Assembly (NCBI RefSeq): GCF_002005145.1
Contig: NZ_CP019698.1
Coordinates: forward strand, 372,001-436,000
Direction of reading: 5' to 3'
DNA from: Desulforamulus ferrireducens
GTDB lineage: Bacteria; Bacillota; Desulfotomaculia; Desulfotomaculales; Desulfotomaculaceae
Length of the DNA: 64,000 nt
Within the stretch, counting starts at the first letter, position 1; every line of letters starts with the position of its first letter. The notes under the pieces are model-generated. The model did no database searches and was not told where the DNA came from. It worked only from the letters and a program-made list of their open reading frames with translations. Below, one piece after another: positions 1-10,404 of this stretch. The translations under genes and the position numbers were made by a program.

Positions 1-399
1 GAAGATCTGGTAGAAAAAATCCAAGGTGGTTGGACCGGCTTTGATGTAGCCATTGCCACACCTGATCTCATGGGCCTGGTTGGTAGACTGGGTCGTATCC
101 TGGGACCCCGTGGCTTAATGCCCAACCCCAAGACTGGTACTGTAACCTTTGATGTAGGCCCCGCAGTCAGGGATGCTAAGGGCGGTAAGATTACTTATCG
201 TACCGATAAAATTGGTATTATCCACGCTCCCATTGGTAAGGTTTCCTTTGAGGCCCAGAAGCTGGCTGAAAACTTTAAAACCCTGGCAGATACATTGATT
301 CGCATTAAGCCTGCCTCCGCTAAAGGTCAGTATATGAAGACCATTACAGTTTCTTCAACCATGGGGCCTGGGGTAAGAATTAACCCGAACAAAATCTAG
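1..399 (+). CDS. rplA: 50S ribosomal protein L1 (3' part)
   Basis: The window opens inside this gene; the reading frame is open from base 1 and ends in TAG at 397-399, giving the last 132 residues. The segment carries the typical L1 signature around [19 protein letters not shown] and ends with the usual [12 protein letters not shown]1 forms the stalk at the ribosomal E site, binds 23S rRNA and in many bacteria represses its own operon. It is followed by the L10 leader and rplJ, the standard rplKAJL order. The start and any rplK lie outside the window. Confidence 0.97.
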   Translation, partial: EDLVEKIQGGWTGFDVAIATPDLMGLVGRLGRILGPRGLMPNPKTGTVTFDVGPAVRDAKGGKITYRTDKIGIIHAPIGKVSFEAQKLAENFKTLADTLIRIKPASAKGQYMKTITVSSTMGPGVRINPNKI

Positions 400-436
400 T
401 TTTAGCAACTCCGGTTAATTACAACTGAATAGTTTC

Positions 437-560
437 CAGTCGTAGACAGTTGGTGTTGATACTTAATGGCTTTGCCGCCAACCGAGACCGGGGTGTAACT
501 GCAAGCTGAAAACGATTGCGGGGATTTCTGGTGCTGTCTGCGATAGGAATCCCCGTTTTA
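437..560 (+). promoter_or_regulatory. L10-type ribosomal protein leader with attenuator hairpin
   Basis: The 191-base gap between rplA and rplJ holds the hallmarks of the L10 leader RNA: a GTTGGTG arm, the conserved CTTAAT at about 471-476 and the GCCAACCGAG arm at about 478-486. A second hairpin pairs CGGGGATT (519-526) with AATCCCCG (548-555) and is followed by TTTTAGTTTTT, so it looks like an intrinsic terminator. In the family, the L10(L12)4 complex binds this leader to down-regulate rplJL. The terminator-like hairpin suggests control by premature termination here. Confidence 0.72.
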
Positions 561-590
561 GTTTTTATATTACGGAAGGAGGTGCATCTC

Positions 591-1127
591 TTGCCGACTA
601 CTAAAGCTCAAAAGCAGGTAATGCTTAACGAACTTAAAGAAAAAATGGCTAACTCTCAAGTAACCATTTTGGCAGATCTTCGTGGCATTCCTGTAGCTAA
701 AATTACCGACCTGCGCGCCCGTCTGCGTAAAGCAGGCAGTGAAATGAAGGTGGCTAAAAACACCATCGCCGGTCTTGCAGCCAAAGAAGCCGGTGTTGAG
801 GGATTAGATCAATATCTGGTAGGACCTACCGTGTTTACCTTTGGTATTGAGGATCCTGTGGCCCCGGCCAAGATTCTTTCTGACTTTGCTAGAGAAGTTA
901 AGCAAGGACTGGATATCAAGGCTGGTATCCTGGAAGGGAAAGTTATTGATGCTAATGGTGTTAAAGCCTTAGCTGATCTGCCTTCCAGAGAAGTCCTGCT
1001 GGCCAAAGTGCTGGGTGGCATGCAAGCTCCCATGTACGGTTTTGCCAGTGTCCTGGCAGCCAACCTGCGCAACCTGGTCTATGTATTGGATCAAGTGCGT
1101 CAACAAAAAGAAAGTCAAGCTTCTTAA
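591..1127 (+). CDS. rplJ: 50S ribosomal protein L10
   Basis: L10 anchors the L7/L12 dimers to the 23S rRNA GTPase centre. The TTG at 591 is chosen because a strong GGAAGGAGGTG sits 8 bases upstream and because the protein then begins MPTTKAQKQ, as expected for L10. A longer frame opens upstream but runs through the leader hairpin. The product is 178 residues, normal for the family, with the C-terminal L7/L12-binding helix ending VYVLDQVRQQKESQAS. It lies between the leader and rplL and should be autoregulated with rplL. Confidence 0.97.
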   Translation: MPTTKAQKQVMLNELKEKMANSQVTILADLRGIPVAKITDLRARLRKAGSEMKVAKNTIAGLAAKEAGVEGLDQYLVGPTVFTFGIEDPVAPAKILSDFAREVKQGLDIKAGILEGKVIDANGVKALADLPSREVLLAKVLGGMQAPMYGFASVLAANLRNLVYVLDQVRQQKESQAS

Positions 1128-1183
1128 TTTCCTTCGCAGCTTAAAATTAAAAATTATTTACCTTGAGGAGGTTATTTATTACT

Positions 1184-1564
1184 ATGTCTAAAGTTAATGA
1201 AGTATTAGAAATCGTGAAAGGCCTTACCGTACTGGAACTGGCTGAATTAGTTAAAGCTTTTGAAGAAGAATTTGGCGTATCTGCTGCTGCTCCTGTAGCT
1301 GTTGCCGCTGCTCCTGTAGCTGGTGCTGGCGCTGCTGCCGCTGAAGAAGAAAAAACCGAATTTGATGTTATCTTAGCCAATGCTGGCGACAAAAAGATCA
1401 ACGTTATCAAAGTTGTTCGCGAAATTACCGGCTTAGGTCTGAAAGAAGCTAAAGAACTGGTTGATGGCGCTCCCAAGCCTATCAAAGAAAAAACCAGCAA
1501 AGAAGATGCTGAAGCTATCAAAGCTAAGCTTACCGAAGCTGGCGCCACTGTTGAAATTAAGTAA
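1184..1564 (+). CDS. rplL: 50S ribosomal protein L7/L12
   Basis: This is the multi-copy stalk protein that recruits and stimulates translational GTPases. The ATG at 1184 ([14 protein letters not shown]) is used; TTG 1163 in frame overlaps the GAGGAGG ribosome binding site and is rejected. The 126 residues show the N-terminal dimerisation helices, an Ala/Pro-rich hinge at about residues 35-55, and the globular C-terminal domain with the conserved [20 protein letters not shown]. It ends the rplJL unit, and a terminator follows within 30 bases. Confidence 0.98.
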   Translation: MSKVNEVLEIVKGLTVLELAELVKAFEEEFGVSAAAPVAVAAAPVAGAGAAAAEEEKTEFDVILANAGDKKINVIKVVREITGLGLKEAKELVDGAPKPIKEKTSKEDAEAIKAKLTEAGATVEIK

Positions 1565-1593
1565 TAAGCTTCAATATTTATCTATATATATTG

Positions 1594-1636
1594 AAAGCAA
1601 AAACGCTGCCATGTGTGGTGGCGTTTTTGCTTTTTC
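1594..1636 (+). terminator. Intrinsic terminator after rplL
   Basis: GCAAAAACGC at 1597-1606 pairs with GCGTTTTTGC at 1621-1630, the stem extends inward through GCCA/TGGT, and a TTTTTC run follows. It ends the rplJL transcript and separates it from rpoBC. Confidence 0.85.
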
Positions 1637-1670
1637 AAGAGAAAATCGACACTGCTTTATAAAATATACC

Positions 1671-1699
1671 TTGACAAAAAACAGCAACTGTGCTAACAT
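1671..1699 (+). promoter_or_regulatory. Sigma-A type promoter for rpoBC
   Basis: TTGACA at 1671-1676 is followed after 17 bases by TAACAT (1694-1699), with an extended TGC just before the -10. It lies directly after the rplL terminator and about 350 bases before rpoB, so the rpoBC transcript would carry a long leader. Confidence 0.65.
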
Positions 1700-2052
1700 T
1701 ACAAAATGTCATTCTATGGTTATTTTGTAAATGATTTAAGCCAAGTGGCAAAAATTATGCATAATAAAATGTGTAATTGGCAAGAATATCATGGATAGGT
1801 GCATAATGTTAAGAAGGCGAGGTATTGTTGGAAAAGGGCAAGACCTTGCTTTTCGTTGCACATTTTAGGAAGTATAAGATTTTTATTGATGAAAGTATCA
1901 GAAAAAATTAAGGCTTCCGCCTGCCTCCTCAAGGACTTGGGCGTAAGCCAAGTTTTTCTAATCTGTGTTTTTGGTGAGTGAAGGATTACAAATTTCTTGG
2001 TAGCCCTTACTTTTCTATTATTTTTTGAGTTCATGTTAATTATTTAAGGGGT
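1700..2052 (+). promoter_or_regulatory. Long rpoB 5' leader with competing hairpins
   Basis: About 350 bases lie between the promoter and rpoB, with no credible gene. ACTTGG (1935-1940) pairs with CCAAGT (1948-1953) followed by TTTTC, a small terminator. An upstream arm, 1912-1922, can instead pair over 11 bases with 1939-1949 with one mismatch, which would break that terminator. This is the layout of a transcription attenuator. A short GCAAGACCTTGC palindrome lies further upstream, near 1838-1855. No peptide or T-box signature is seen. Confidence 0.5.
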
Positions 2053-2055
2053 GTG

Positions 2056-5000
2056 ATGCGTTCAATGGCTTACCCGGAAAAAGTAGGAAATAGGGTGAGG
2101 TGGAACTATGGCAAACTTCGTGAAGTGCTAGATTTACCAAACCTCATTGAAGTTCAACGGAACTCATATGAATGGTTCTTGCAGGAAGGTCTGCGGGAAG
2201 TTTTCCATGACATCTCTCCCATCCAGGACTTTACAGGAAACCTGGTGTTAGAATTTCTGGACTACAATCTGGGAGAACCTAAATACCAGGTGGAAGAGTG
2301 CAAGGAACGCGATGTAACCTTTGCTGCACCGCTGAGAGTTAAAGTGCGCCTGATCAATAAGGAAACAGGTGAAGTTAAGGAACAGGAAGTTTTCATGGGG
2401 GACTTCCCCTTAATGACATCAAAGGGAACCTTTATTATTAATGGCGCAGAAAGAGTAATTGTCAGCCAATTGGTACGTTCCCCCGGGGTTTACTTTGCAG
2501 ATGTCATAGACCCCAGTGGTAAAAGATTATATACCTCCACCATTATCCCCAACCGGGGGGCTTGGCTGGAGTTTGAGACCGATGTCAACGATCATATCTT
2601 TGTGCGGATTGATCGCACCCGTAAAATTCCTGCCACTGTTTTAATTAGGGCTTTGGGCTATAGTTCCAACGCTATGATTGCCGAGTTGTTTGACAACGAT
2701 AAATTTGTGCAGGAAACTTTAACCAGAGACAACACTGACTCTGAAGAAGAAGCATTGGTAGAAATTTACAAGCGTCTGCGCCCTGGTGAACCGCCTACGG
2801 TGGAGAGCGCTCGTTCTTTGTTAAATACTTTATTCTTTGACCCCAAACGATATGACCTCGCCCATGTAGGTCGTTATAAATTACAGAAAAAACTTAAGCA
2901 TGGTATTCTCTACCGTTATCCCGAGGGTGAAGACGGTCCCAAGGAATATGATCGGTATTTAGATAAAGAAGTTCCTGTGAAACGAGAGTTTATCCGGGAG
3001 CTGACCAAAGAGGACATTATTGCAACCTTCCGTTATCTGCTAGGCCTAATGAAGGGAGAAGGAACGGTTGACGATATCGACCATCTGGGTAACAGAAGGC
3101 TGCGTTCAGTGGGTGAGCTGCTACAAAACCAGTTCCGCATTGGTCTGTCACGGATGGAACGTGTGGTCAGGGAAAGAATGACCATTCAGGATGTGGATGT
3201 CATTACTCCTCAGGTATTGATTAATATCAGACCTGTTGTGGCAGCCATTAAAGAATTCTTTGGTTCCAGCCAGTTGTCCCAATTTATGGACCAAACCAAC
3301 CCTTTAGCAGAACTAACCCATAAACGCCGTTTGTCTGCCTTGGGTCCCGGCGGTCTTTCTCGGGAACGTGCGGGCTTTGAAGTGCGTGACGTGCACCACT
3401 CTCACTATGGACGTATGTGTCCCATTGAAACCCCGGAAGGTCCCAACATTGGTCTGATTGGCTCACTTTCTACCTATGCCAGGATCAATACCTTTGGCTT
3501 TATCGAAACTCCCTACCGTATTGTAGATAGAGAAAATAAACGTGTAACCGATGAGATCAGATACCTGACAGCGGATGAAGAAGAAGGACATATTATTGCT
3601 CAGGCTAACGCTGTGTTGGATGAAAACGGTTACTTCGTGGAAGAGCGTGTTAACGCCCGTCGGGGCCACGAAACTTTGTTAGTACCAACGGATCGGGTGG
3701 AGTTTATGGACGTATCCCCGAAACAGGTATTCTCCGTGGCCACAGCACTCATTCCCTTTTTGGAACACGATGATGCCAACCGTGCTCTGATGGGTGCCAA
3801 CATGCAGCGGCAGGCAGTACCCCTGCTCAGATGCCAGGCGCCGGTGGTGGGCACAGGCATGGAATACCGTGCCGCCAAAGACTCCGGGGTGGTTGTCATC
3901 AGCCAATCCAGTGGTGAGGTTGTTAGGGTTACCGCCAATGAAATTGTTATTAAGACTGACGATGGGCGCAAAGAACACTATAAATTGCTTAAATTTACCC
4001 GTTCCAACCAGGGTACCTGCATCAACCAGAAACCCATCGTATCTAAGGGAGAAAGGGTTGAAGCAGGGCAAATCATTGCCGACGGCCCGGCAACGGACAA
4101 AGGCGAATTGGCCCTGGGACGCAACATCCTGGTTGCCTTTATGACCTGGGAAGGCAACAACTACGAGGATGCTATTTTAATCAGTGAAAAGGCAGTCAAA
4201 GAGGATTACTTTACCTCCATCCACATAGAGGAATATGAATGCGATGCCAGGGATACCAAACTGGGTCCCGAGGAAATTACCCGTGATATTCCTAATGTGG
4301 GCGAAGATATTTTAAAAGATTTAGACGAAAGAGGTATTATCAGGGTTGGCGCAGAGGTAAGGCCCGGGGACATCCTGGTGGGCAAAGTTACCCCCAAGGG
4401 TGAAACAGAACTCACGGCAGAGGAGCGCCTGCTGCGTGCCATCTTTGGAGAAAAGGCACGGGAGGTGCGGGATACTTCCCTGCGGGTACCTCACGGTGAG
4501 GCCGGCAAGATTGTTGATGTGAAGGTGTTCTCCCGGGAGAACGGCGACGAACTTCCTCCGGGTGTTAACCAGCTTGTTCGCGTCTACATCGCCCAAAAGA
4601 GAAAGATCTCTGAGGGTGACAAGATGGCTGGTCGACATGGTAACAAAGGGGTAGTGGCCAGGATCCTCCCAGAGGAAGATATGCCCTTCATGGCAGATGG
4701 CACTCCGGTGGAAATTGTACTCAACCCCCTGGGTGTTCCCTCTCGTATGAACATAGGTCAGGTTTTGGAAACCCACCTGGGCTGGGCAGCTAAAGCTTTG
4801 GGCTTCCATGTAGCCACTCCGGTATTTAACGGTGCTTCCGAAGAAGCCATTTGGGAGTCTTTGAAACGGGCTAACCTGCCTGAAGACGGGAAAACTATAC
4901 TATATGACGGACGAACCGGTGTCCCCTTTGATAACCGAGTGACTGTGGGCTACATTTATATGATTAAGTTACACCACTTGGTAGATGATAAAATTCACGC

Positions 5001-5505
5001 CCGTTCCACCGGCCCTTACTCACTGGTAACGCAACAACCCCTGGGCGGTAAAGCTCAGTTTGGTGGGCAGCGTTTTGGTGAGATGGAGGTTTGGGCTCTG
5101 GAAGCCTATGGTGCAGCTTATACCTTACAGGAAATTCTCACGGTTAAATCTGACGATGTGGTGGGTCGCGTTAAGACCTACGAAGCCATTGTCAAGGGCG
5201 AGAATGTTCCCGAACCGGGTGTTCCTGAATCCTTTAAGGTATTAATTAAAGAACTGCAATCCCTCTGTCTTGATGTCAAGGTACTGGCAGAGAATGAAGA
5301 GGAAATTGAAATTAAAGAAATTGAAGAAGATGTCACGGAAACTGCCAAGGAATTAGGAATTGAGTTGCCCGAGGAAAGACGTGTAGCCCCTGCCAAAGAG
5401 GATGATAATGAGGATTACGAGGACGATGAGGAAGAAACCGATGAGTTTGAGGAGACCTTCCTAGAAGAAACCGAGGATGATTTCAGTCTGGATGACGAGG
5501 ACTAA
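2056..5505 (+). CDS. rpoB: DNA-directed RNA polymerase subunit beta
   Basis: The catalytic beta subunit of RNA polymerase, about 1149 residues. The AAGGGG site at 2046 lies close to ATG 2056, and ATG 2065 ([13 protein letters not shown]) is an equally good alternative; GTG 2053 is also in frame. The rifampicin region [19 protein letters not shown] lies at about residues 410-430 and keeps the Asp, His and Ser found in sensitive enzymes. The C-terminal clamp motif [20 protein letters not shown] is intact. The last 45 or so residues form an unusually acidic tail rich in Asp and Glu. It is co-transcribed with rpoC, 57 bases downstream. Confidence 0.98.
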   Translation: MRSMAYPEKVGNRVRWNYGKLREVLDLPNLIEVQRNSYEWFLQEGLREVFHDISPIQDFTGNLVLEFLDYNLGEPKYQVEECKERDVTFAAPLRVKVRLINKETGEVKEQEVFMGDFPLMTSKGTFIINGAERVIVSQLVRSPGVYFADVIDPSGKRLYTSTIIPNRGAWLEFETDVNDHIFVRIDRTRKIPATVLIRALGYSSNAMIAELFDNDKFVQETLTRDNTDSEEEALVEIYKRLRPGEPPTVESARSLLNTLFFDPKRYDLAHVGRYKLQKKLKHGILYRYPEGEDGPKEYDRYLDKEVPVKREFIRELTKEDIIATFRYLLGLMKGEGTVDDIDHLGNRRLRSVGELLQNQFRIGLSRMERVVRERMTIQDVDVITPQVLINIRPVVAAIKEFFGSSQLSQFMDQTNPLAELTHKRRLSALGPGGLSRERAGFEVRDVHHSHYGRMCPIETPEGPNIGLIGSLSTYARINTFGFIETPYRIVDRENKRVTDEIRYLTADEEEGHIIAQANAVLDENGYFVEERVNARRGHETLLVPTDRVEFMDVSPKQVFSVATALIPFLEHDDANRALMGANMQRQAVPLLRCQAPVVGTGMEYRAAKDSGVVVISQSSGEVVRVTANEIVIKTDDGRKEHYKLLKFTRSNQGTCINQKPIVSKGERVEAGQIIADGPATDKGELALGRNILVAFMTWEGNNYEDAILISEKAVKEDYFTSIHIEEYECDARDTKLGPEEITRDIPNVGEDILKDLDERGIIRVGAEVRPGDILVGKVTPKGETELTAEERLLRAIFGEKAREVRDTSLRVPHGEAGKIVDVKVFSRENGDELPPGVNQLVRVYIAQKRKISEGDKMAGRHGNKGVVARILPEEDMPFMADGTPVEIVLNPLGVPSRMNIGQVLETHLGWAAKALGFHVATPVFNGASEEAIWESLKRANLPEDGKTILYDGRTGVPFDNRVTVGYIYMIKLHHLVDDKIHARSTGPYSLVTQQPLGGKAQFGGQRFGEMEVWALEAYGAAYTLQEILTVKSDDVVGRVKTYEAIVKGENVPEPGVPESFKVLIKELQSLCLDVKVLAENEEEIEIKEIEEDVTETAKELGIELPEERRVAPAKEDDNEDYEDDEEETDEFEETFLEETEDDFSLDDED

Positions 5506-5562
5506 AAAGAGCGGTATTTAATCCAGTGCAACGCAAATCCGCCATAAGGGGGAGTAAGTCCT

Positions 5563-8500
5563 TTGTTAGAATTAAATAACTTTGATAGTATCCGAATCGG
5601 TCTGGCTTCGCCTGATAAAATTCGCCAGTGGTCCAGTGGTGAAGTAAAAAAACCGGAGACCATCAACTATCGAACATTAAAACCTGAGCGGGACGGCCTT
5701 TTCTGCGAGAGGATCTTTGGTCCCACCAGAGACTGGGAATGCCATTGCGGCAAATATAAGCGGGTTCGCTACAAAGGTGTTGTCTGTGACCGCTGCGGTG
5801 TTGAAGTGACACGCTCGAAGGTTCGCCGGGAAAGGCTGGGTCACATTGAACTGGCAGCGCCGGTATCTCATATCTGGTATTTTAAGGGTATCCCCAGCCG
5901 GATGGGACTGCTGCTTGATATGTCCCCCAGAGCACTTGAAAAGGTACTGTATTTTGTCTCTTATATCGTTATCGATCCCGGTGACACCCCGCTGCTGAAA
6001 AAGCAATTGCTGACAGAAACTGAATACCGGGAATACAAAGACAAATTTGGTAACAACTTTAAGGCTGGCATGGGTGCAGAGGCGGTTAAAGTCCTGCTGG
6101 AAGAAATTGATTTAGCGGAACTGGCCAGGGAATTGCGCCAGGAATTAAAAGATGTTTCCGGCCAGCGTAAAATTCGGGCCATCCGTCGCCTGGAAGTGGT
6201 GGAGGCCTTTAAGAAATCCGGCAATCGCCCGGAATGGATGATTATGGACGTAGTGCCCGTAATTCCCCCGGAACTTAGACCAATGGTTCAGTTAGACGGT
6301 GGTCGCTTTGCTACCTCCGATTTAAATGACCTCTACCGCAGAGTTATCAACCGAAATAATCGTTTAAAACGTTTGTTGGATCTAGGAGCACCTGACATTA
6401 TTGTCCGTAACGAAAAGCGGATGCTCCAGGAAGCTGTGGACGCCCTGATTGATAACGGTCGTCGCGGGCGCCCGGTAACCGGCCCCGGCAACCGGCCTCT
6501 GAAATCCTTATCCGATATGTTAAAGGGTAAGCAGGGTCGTTTCCGTCAAAACCTGCTGGGTAAAAGGGTAGACTATTCCGGTCGTTCCGTTATTGTGGTT
6601 GGTCCTAATTTAAAAATGCACCAGTGCGGCCTACCCAAAGAAATGGCCTTGGAGCTCTTTAAGCCCTTTGTCATGAAAAAACTTGTCAACGATGGCCATG
6701 CCCATAACATCAAGAGTGCTAAAAGAATGGTAGAAAGAGTACGGCCAGAGGTCTGGGATGTGTTAGAGGAAGTAATTAAAGAACATCCGGTTCTCTTAAA
6801 CCGTGCCCCAACTCTACACCGGTTAGGTATCCAGGCCTTTGAACCGGTATTGGTGGAAGGCCGGGCCATTAAGATTCATCCCATGGTATGTACTGCCTAC
6901 AACGCGGACTTTGACGGTGACCAAATGGCTGTGCACGTACCGCTGTCTGCCGAAGCACAGGCCGAAGCCAGACTGCTAATGCTGGCTGCCAACAACATCC
7001 TTAACCCGAAGGATGGCAAGCCGGTGGCCAGTCCCACCCAGGACATGGTTTTAGGTTGCTATTACCTGACCATGCAAAAGGATGGAGCTAAGGGCGAGGG
7101 CAGTATCTTTAAAGATGAGCAGGAAGCTATCCTGGCCTACGATAACGGAGCAGTTTCTCTGCATGCACTGGTCACGGTTCGCCGTAAGAACGGTGAGAGA
7201 ATACAAACAACCGTTGGTAGAATCATCTTTAATGAAGTAATTCCGGATAAGCTGGGCTTTATCAATAAAGTATGCGATAAGAAAACTCTCAGCAAGATTG
7301 TCGCCGATTGTTATCGTAAGCTGGGTAATGCCCATACCGCAGAAACACTGGATGGTATAAAAGCTTTGGGTTATAAATACTCCACCCAGGCGGGTATTAC
7401 CATTGGTGTGGCTGACATCACCATTCCGGAAGCGAAAAAAGAAATTTTGAACAAAGCCGAAGAACAGGTTAATAAAATTGAAACCCAATTCCGGCGGGGT
7501 CTCATTACTGAGGATGAACGCTATCGTAAAGTAATTGGCATTTGGAATGATGCCACGGATAAAGTAACCAAAGCCCTTATGGACAGCTTAGATAGATTTA
7601 ATAACGTGTACATGATGGCTACCTCCGGTGCCCGTGGTAACATTCAGCAGATTCGTCAGCTGGCCGGCATGCGTGGTTTGATGGCTGACCCATCGGGTAG
7701 AATTATTGACTTGCCCATTAAAGCCAACTTCCGGGAAGGCCTGACCGTATTAGAATACTTTATCTCCACTCACGGTGCCCGGAAAGGTTTGGCGGATACA
7801 GCCCTGCGTACCGCCGACTCAGGTTATCTAACCCGTCGTCTGGTGGATGTGGCTCAAGACGTAATTGTCCGGGAAGATGATTGCGGTACCACCGAAGGGG
7901 TGGAAGTTACTGAAATCAGAGACGGTACGGAAACCATTGAAAAACTTGCTGAACGCCTGGAAGGCCGCGTTCCTATGGAACCAGTGGTTCATCCAGAAAC
8001 CGGCGAAGTGATTATCTCCCAGGAGCAAGTTGACAACCACGGTCTGATTACTGAAGAACAAGCCCAGGCCATTCAGGAGGCAGGCATTACTAAGGTTAAG
8101 ATACGTTCCGTTATTACCTGTAAAACTCGCTATGGCGTTTGCAAGCATTGTTACGGCAAAAACTTAGCCACCGGCGGTGCCATCGATATTGGTGAAGCAG
8201 TGGGCATCATTGCCGCCCAGTCCATCGGCGAACCAGGTACCCAGCTGACCATGCGTACCTTCCACACCGGTGGTGTAGCCGGAGACGATATTACCCAAGG
8301 TCTTCCCAGGGTTGAGGAATTATTTGAAGCCCGTCGACCTAAAGGTCAGGCCATTGTTTGCGAAGAAGACGGCGTAGTAGCTATTAGGGAAGTGAAGGGA
8401 CGCCGCGAAATAGAGATTACTAAGGCTAACGGCGAAAAGAATGTCTATGCGGTGCCCTACGGTGCTCGCCTCAAAGTCAAAGAGGGTCAGTTTGTGGAAG

Positions 8501-9114
8501 CAGGGGACGAACTAACAGAGGGTTCTGTCAACCCGCACGATCTATTAAAGATCAAAGGTCCCTCCGGCGTACAGATTTACCTGCTGCAGGAAGTACAGCG
8601 AGTCTATCGCTTGCAGGGTGTGGAAATTAATGATAAACACATCGAAGTAATGATTCGTCAGATGCTGCGCAAGGTAAAAGTTGAGGAAGCCGGCGATACC
8701 GAACTGCTGCCCGGCGGACTGATCGACGTCTTTGAATTTGAAGAAGAGAACCGCAAGGTTATTGAACAGGGCGGCGAACCGGCGGTGGCCAAACCGGTAC
8801 TGCTGGGTATCACCAAGGCATCCTTGGCCACAGACTCCTTCCTCTCCGCTGCTTCCTTCCAAGAGACCACCAGGGTATTAACTGAAGCAGCCATCAAAGG
8901 TAAGATGGATCCGCTGCTCGGCTTAAAGGAAAACGTTATTATTGGCAAACTTGTACCTGCCGGCACCGGTATGTCACGCTACCGTAATATAGAAGTGATT
9001 TCCGATAAAGAACAAGAGGCTGAAGATAATCGTGACATACTTTTACCCATGGGTGATGACCAGTTGGTAGCAGCAGAAAAAAGTGAGGATTTTGACCTGG
9101 TTCTAGAAAAATAA
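5563..9114 (+). CDS. rpoC: DNA-directed RNA polymerase subunit beta'
   Basis: The largest polymerase subunit, 1183 residues. TTG 5563 ([20 protein letters not shown]) follows an AAGGGGGAG site. The N-terminal zinc site CHCG...CDRCG lies near residues 60-78. The catalytic [12 protein letters not shown] with the three Mg-binding aspartates is near residue 450. The second zinc cluster includes [13 protein letters not shown] at about 865-875, and the following trigger-loop/bridge-helix stretch contains [16 protein letters not shown]. Domain content is standard for Bacillota with no large lineage insertion noticed. A promoter for the next operon lies just after the stop. Confidence 0.98.
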   Translation: MLELNNFDSIRIGLASPDKIRQWSSGEVKKPETINYRTLKPERDGLFCERIFGPTRDWECHCGKYKRVRYKGVVCDRCGVEVTRSKVRRERLGHIELAAPVSHIWYFKGIPSRMGLLLDMSPRALEKVLYFVSYIVIDPGDTPLLKKQLLTETEYREYKDKFGNNFKAGMGAEAVKVLLEEIDLAELARELRQELKDVSGQRKIRAIRRLEVVEAFKKSGNRPEWMIMDVVPVIPPELRPMVQLDGGRFATSDLNDLYRRVINRNNRLKRLLDLGAPDIIVRNEKRMLQEAVDALIDNGRRGRPVTGPGNRPLKSLSDMLKGKQGRFRQNLLGKRVDYSGRSVIVVGPNLKMHQCGLPKEMALELFKPFVMKKLVNDGHAHNIKSAKRMVERVRPEVWDVLEEVIKEHPVLLNRAPTLHRLGIQAFEPVLVEGRAIKIHPMVCTAYNADFDGDQMAVHVPLSAEAQAEARLLMLAANNILNPKDGKPVASPTQDMVLGCYYLTMQKDGAKGEGSIFKDEQEAILAYDNGAVSLHALVTVRRKNGERIQTTVGRIIFNEVIPDKLGFINKVCDKKTLSKIVADCYRKLGNAHTAETLDGIKALGYKYSTQAGITIGVADITIPEAKKEILNKAEEQVNKIETQFRRGLITEDERYRKVIGIWNDATDKVTKALMDSLDRFNNVYMMATSGARGNIQQIRQLAGMRGLMADPSGRIIDLPIKANFREGLTVLEYFISTHGARKGLADTALRTADSGYLTRRLVDVAQDVIVREDDCGTTEGVEVTEIRDGTETIEKLAERLEGRVPMEPVVHPETGEVIISQEQVDNHGLITEEQAQAIQEAGITKVKIRSVITCKTRYGVCKHCYGKNLATGGAIDIGEAVGIIAAQSIGEPGTQLTMRTFHTGGVAGDDITQGLPRVEELFEARRPKGQAIVCEEDGVVAIREVKGRREIEITKANGEKNVYAVPYGARLKVKEGQFVEAGDELTEGSVNPHDLLKIKGPSGVQIYLLQEVQRVYRLQGVEINDKHIEVMIRQMLRKVKVEEAGDTELLPGGLIDVFEFEEENRKVIEQGGEPAVAKPVLLGITKASLATDSFLSAASFQETTRVLTEAAIKGKMDPLLGLKENVIIGKLVPAGTGMSRYRNIEVISDKEQEAEDNRDILLPMGDDQLVAAEKSEDFDLVLEK

Positions 9115-9141
9115 CCCATCAAGAACTAAAACTACAAATTC

Positions 9142-9171
9142 TTGACATGGGCTAATATTAAGTGATATTAT
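9142..9171 (+). promoter_or_regulatory. Promoter of the L7Ae-rpsL-rpsG-fusA-tuf unit
   Basis: TTGACA (9142-9147) and TATTAT (9166-9171) are separated by 18 bases, with a TG one base before the -10. It lies 27 bases after the rpoC stop and 35 bases before the next start, making it the best candidate for a strong promoter in the first 10 kb. Confidence 0.75.
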
Positions 9172-9205
9172 ATGTAAGTGTTTTATTGGTGGAGGTGGGA
9201 TTACC

Positions 9206-9457
9206 ATGTCTTTAGAGCCGCTGAAGACAGCGCGCAAAAAGACAATAGGCGCAAAACAAACCGCAAAAGCAGTGGAAAGACAACAGGCAAAACAGGTTTT
9301 CTGGGCTGCTGATGCAGAAGCTCGCGTGGTTGATCCCATTCTCCGGAACTGTTCTTCTAAAAATATACCAACTATAAAAGTAGACAGCATGAAAGAATTG
9401 GGCAGAGCCTGCAACATTGAGGTGGGCTGTGCTATTGCTGCTATTATTGAATTTTAA
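9206..9457 (+). CDS. L7Ae-family K-turn RNA-binding protein (YbxF-like)
   Basis: A small 83-residue protein of the L7Ae/L30e/S12e/Gadd45 fold, the bacterial YbxF/RplGB type that binds K-turn RNAs. The motif SMKELGRACNIEVGCAIAAII at the C terminus is the conserved core helix and strand of the family. The start ATG 9206 has GTGGAGGTGG upstream. As in Bacillus it sits between rpoC and rpsL, which supports the assignment. Its exact RNA target cannot be deduced from the sequence; a ribosomal role is inferred from location. Confidence 0.85.
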   Translation: MSLEPLKTARKKTIGAKQTAKAVERQQAKQVFWAADAEARVVDPILRNCSSKNIPTIKVDSMKELGRACNIEVGCAIAAIIEF

Positions 9458-9487
9458 CGCAGTACTTCGAGAGGAGGTGTAGAGAGT

Positions 9488-9862
9488 ATGCCTACCATTA
9501 ACCAGCTTATTCGCAAGGGTCGTGAGGAGGTTACCTACAAGTCTGATTCTCCCGCCCTCAAAGAATGTCCTCAAAAGCGTGGCGTTTGCACAAGGGTTTA
9601 TACTACAACCCCTAAAAAGCCCAACTCTGCCCTGCGCAAAGTAGCCCGTGTTCGCTTGACTAACGGCATTGAGGTAACATCTTACATTCCGGGTATTGGC
9701 CACAACCTGCAGGAGCACTCCGTAGTACTGGTCCGTGGTGGTCGTGTGAAAGACCTGCCTGGCGTACGTTACCACATTGTTCGCGGCGCGCTGGATTCTG
9801 CCGGTGTGCAAAACCGTAATCGCGGTCGCTCCAAGTATGGGGCTAAACGTCCTAAGAAATAA
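9488..9862 (+). CDS. rpsL: 30S ribosomal protein S12
   Basis: S12 sits at the decoding centre and affects accuracy. The 124-residue product starts [13 protein letters not shown] after a GAGAGGAGGTGT site. The streptomycin-related stretches [20 protein letters not shown] and the [14 protein letters not shown] loop are present with the wild-type lysines, so no resistance substitution is apparent. First of the rpsL-rpsG-fusA-tuf (str) genes. Confidence 0.98.
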   Translation: MPTINQLIRKGREEVTYKSDSPALKECPQKRGVCTRVYTTTPKKPNSALRKVARVRLTNGIEVTSYIPGIGHNLQEHSVVLVRGGRVKDLPGVRYHIVRGALDSAGVQNRNRGRSKYGAKRPKK

Positions 9863-9891
9863 TATGATTGCTTATTAAAGTTTAAATATGA

Positions 9892-10392
<501 letters not shown>

Positions 10393-10404
10393 GGGGGAAT
10401 CATT

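Noticed and set aside
1461-1730. 89-codon frame running from rplL across its terminator
   Set aside because: A shadow of rplL in another frame that crosses the hairpin and promoter.
2061-9114. Many long minus-strand frames opposite rpoB and rpoC
   Set aside because: They mirror the codon pattern of the coding strand, lack ribosome binding sites and have repetitive low-information composition.
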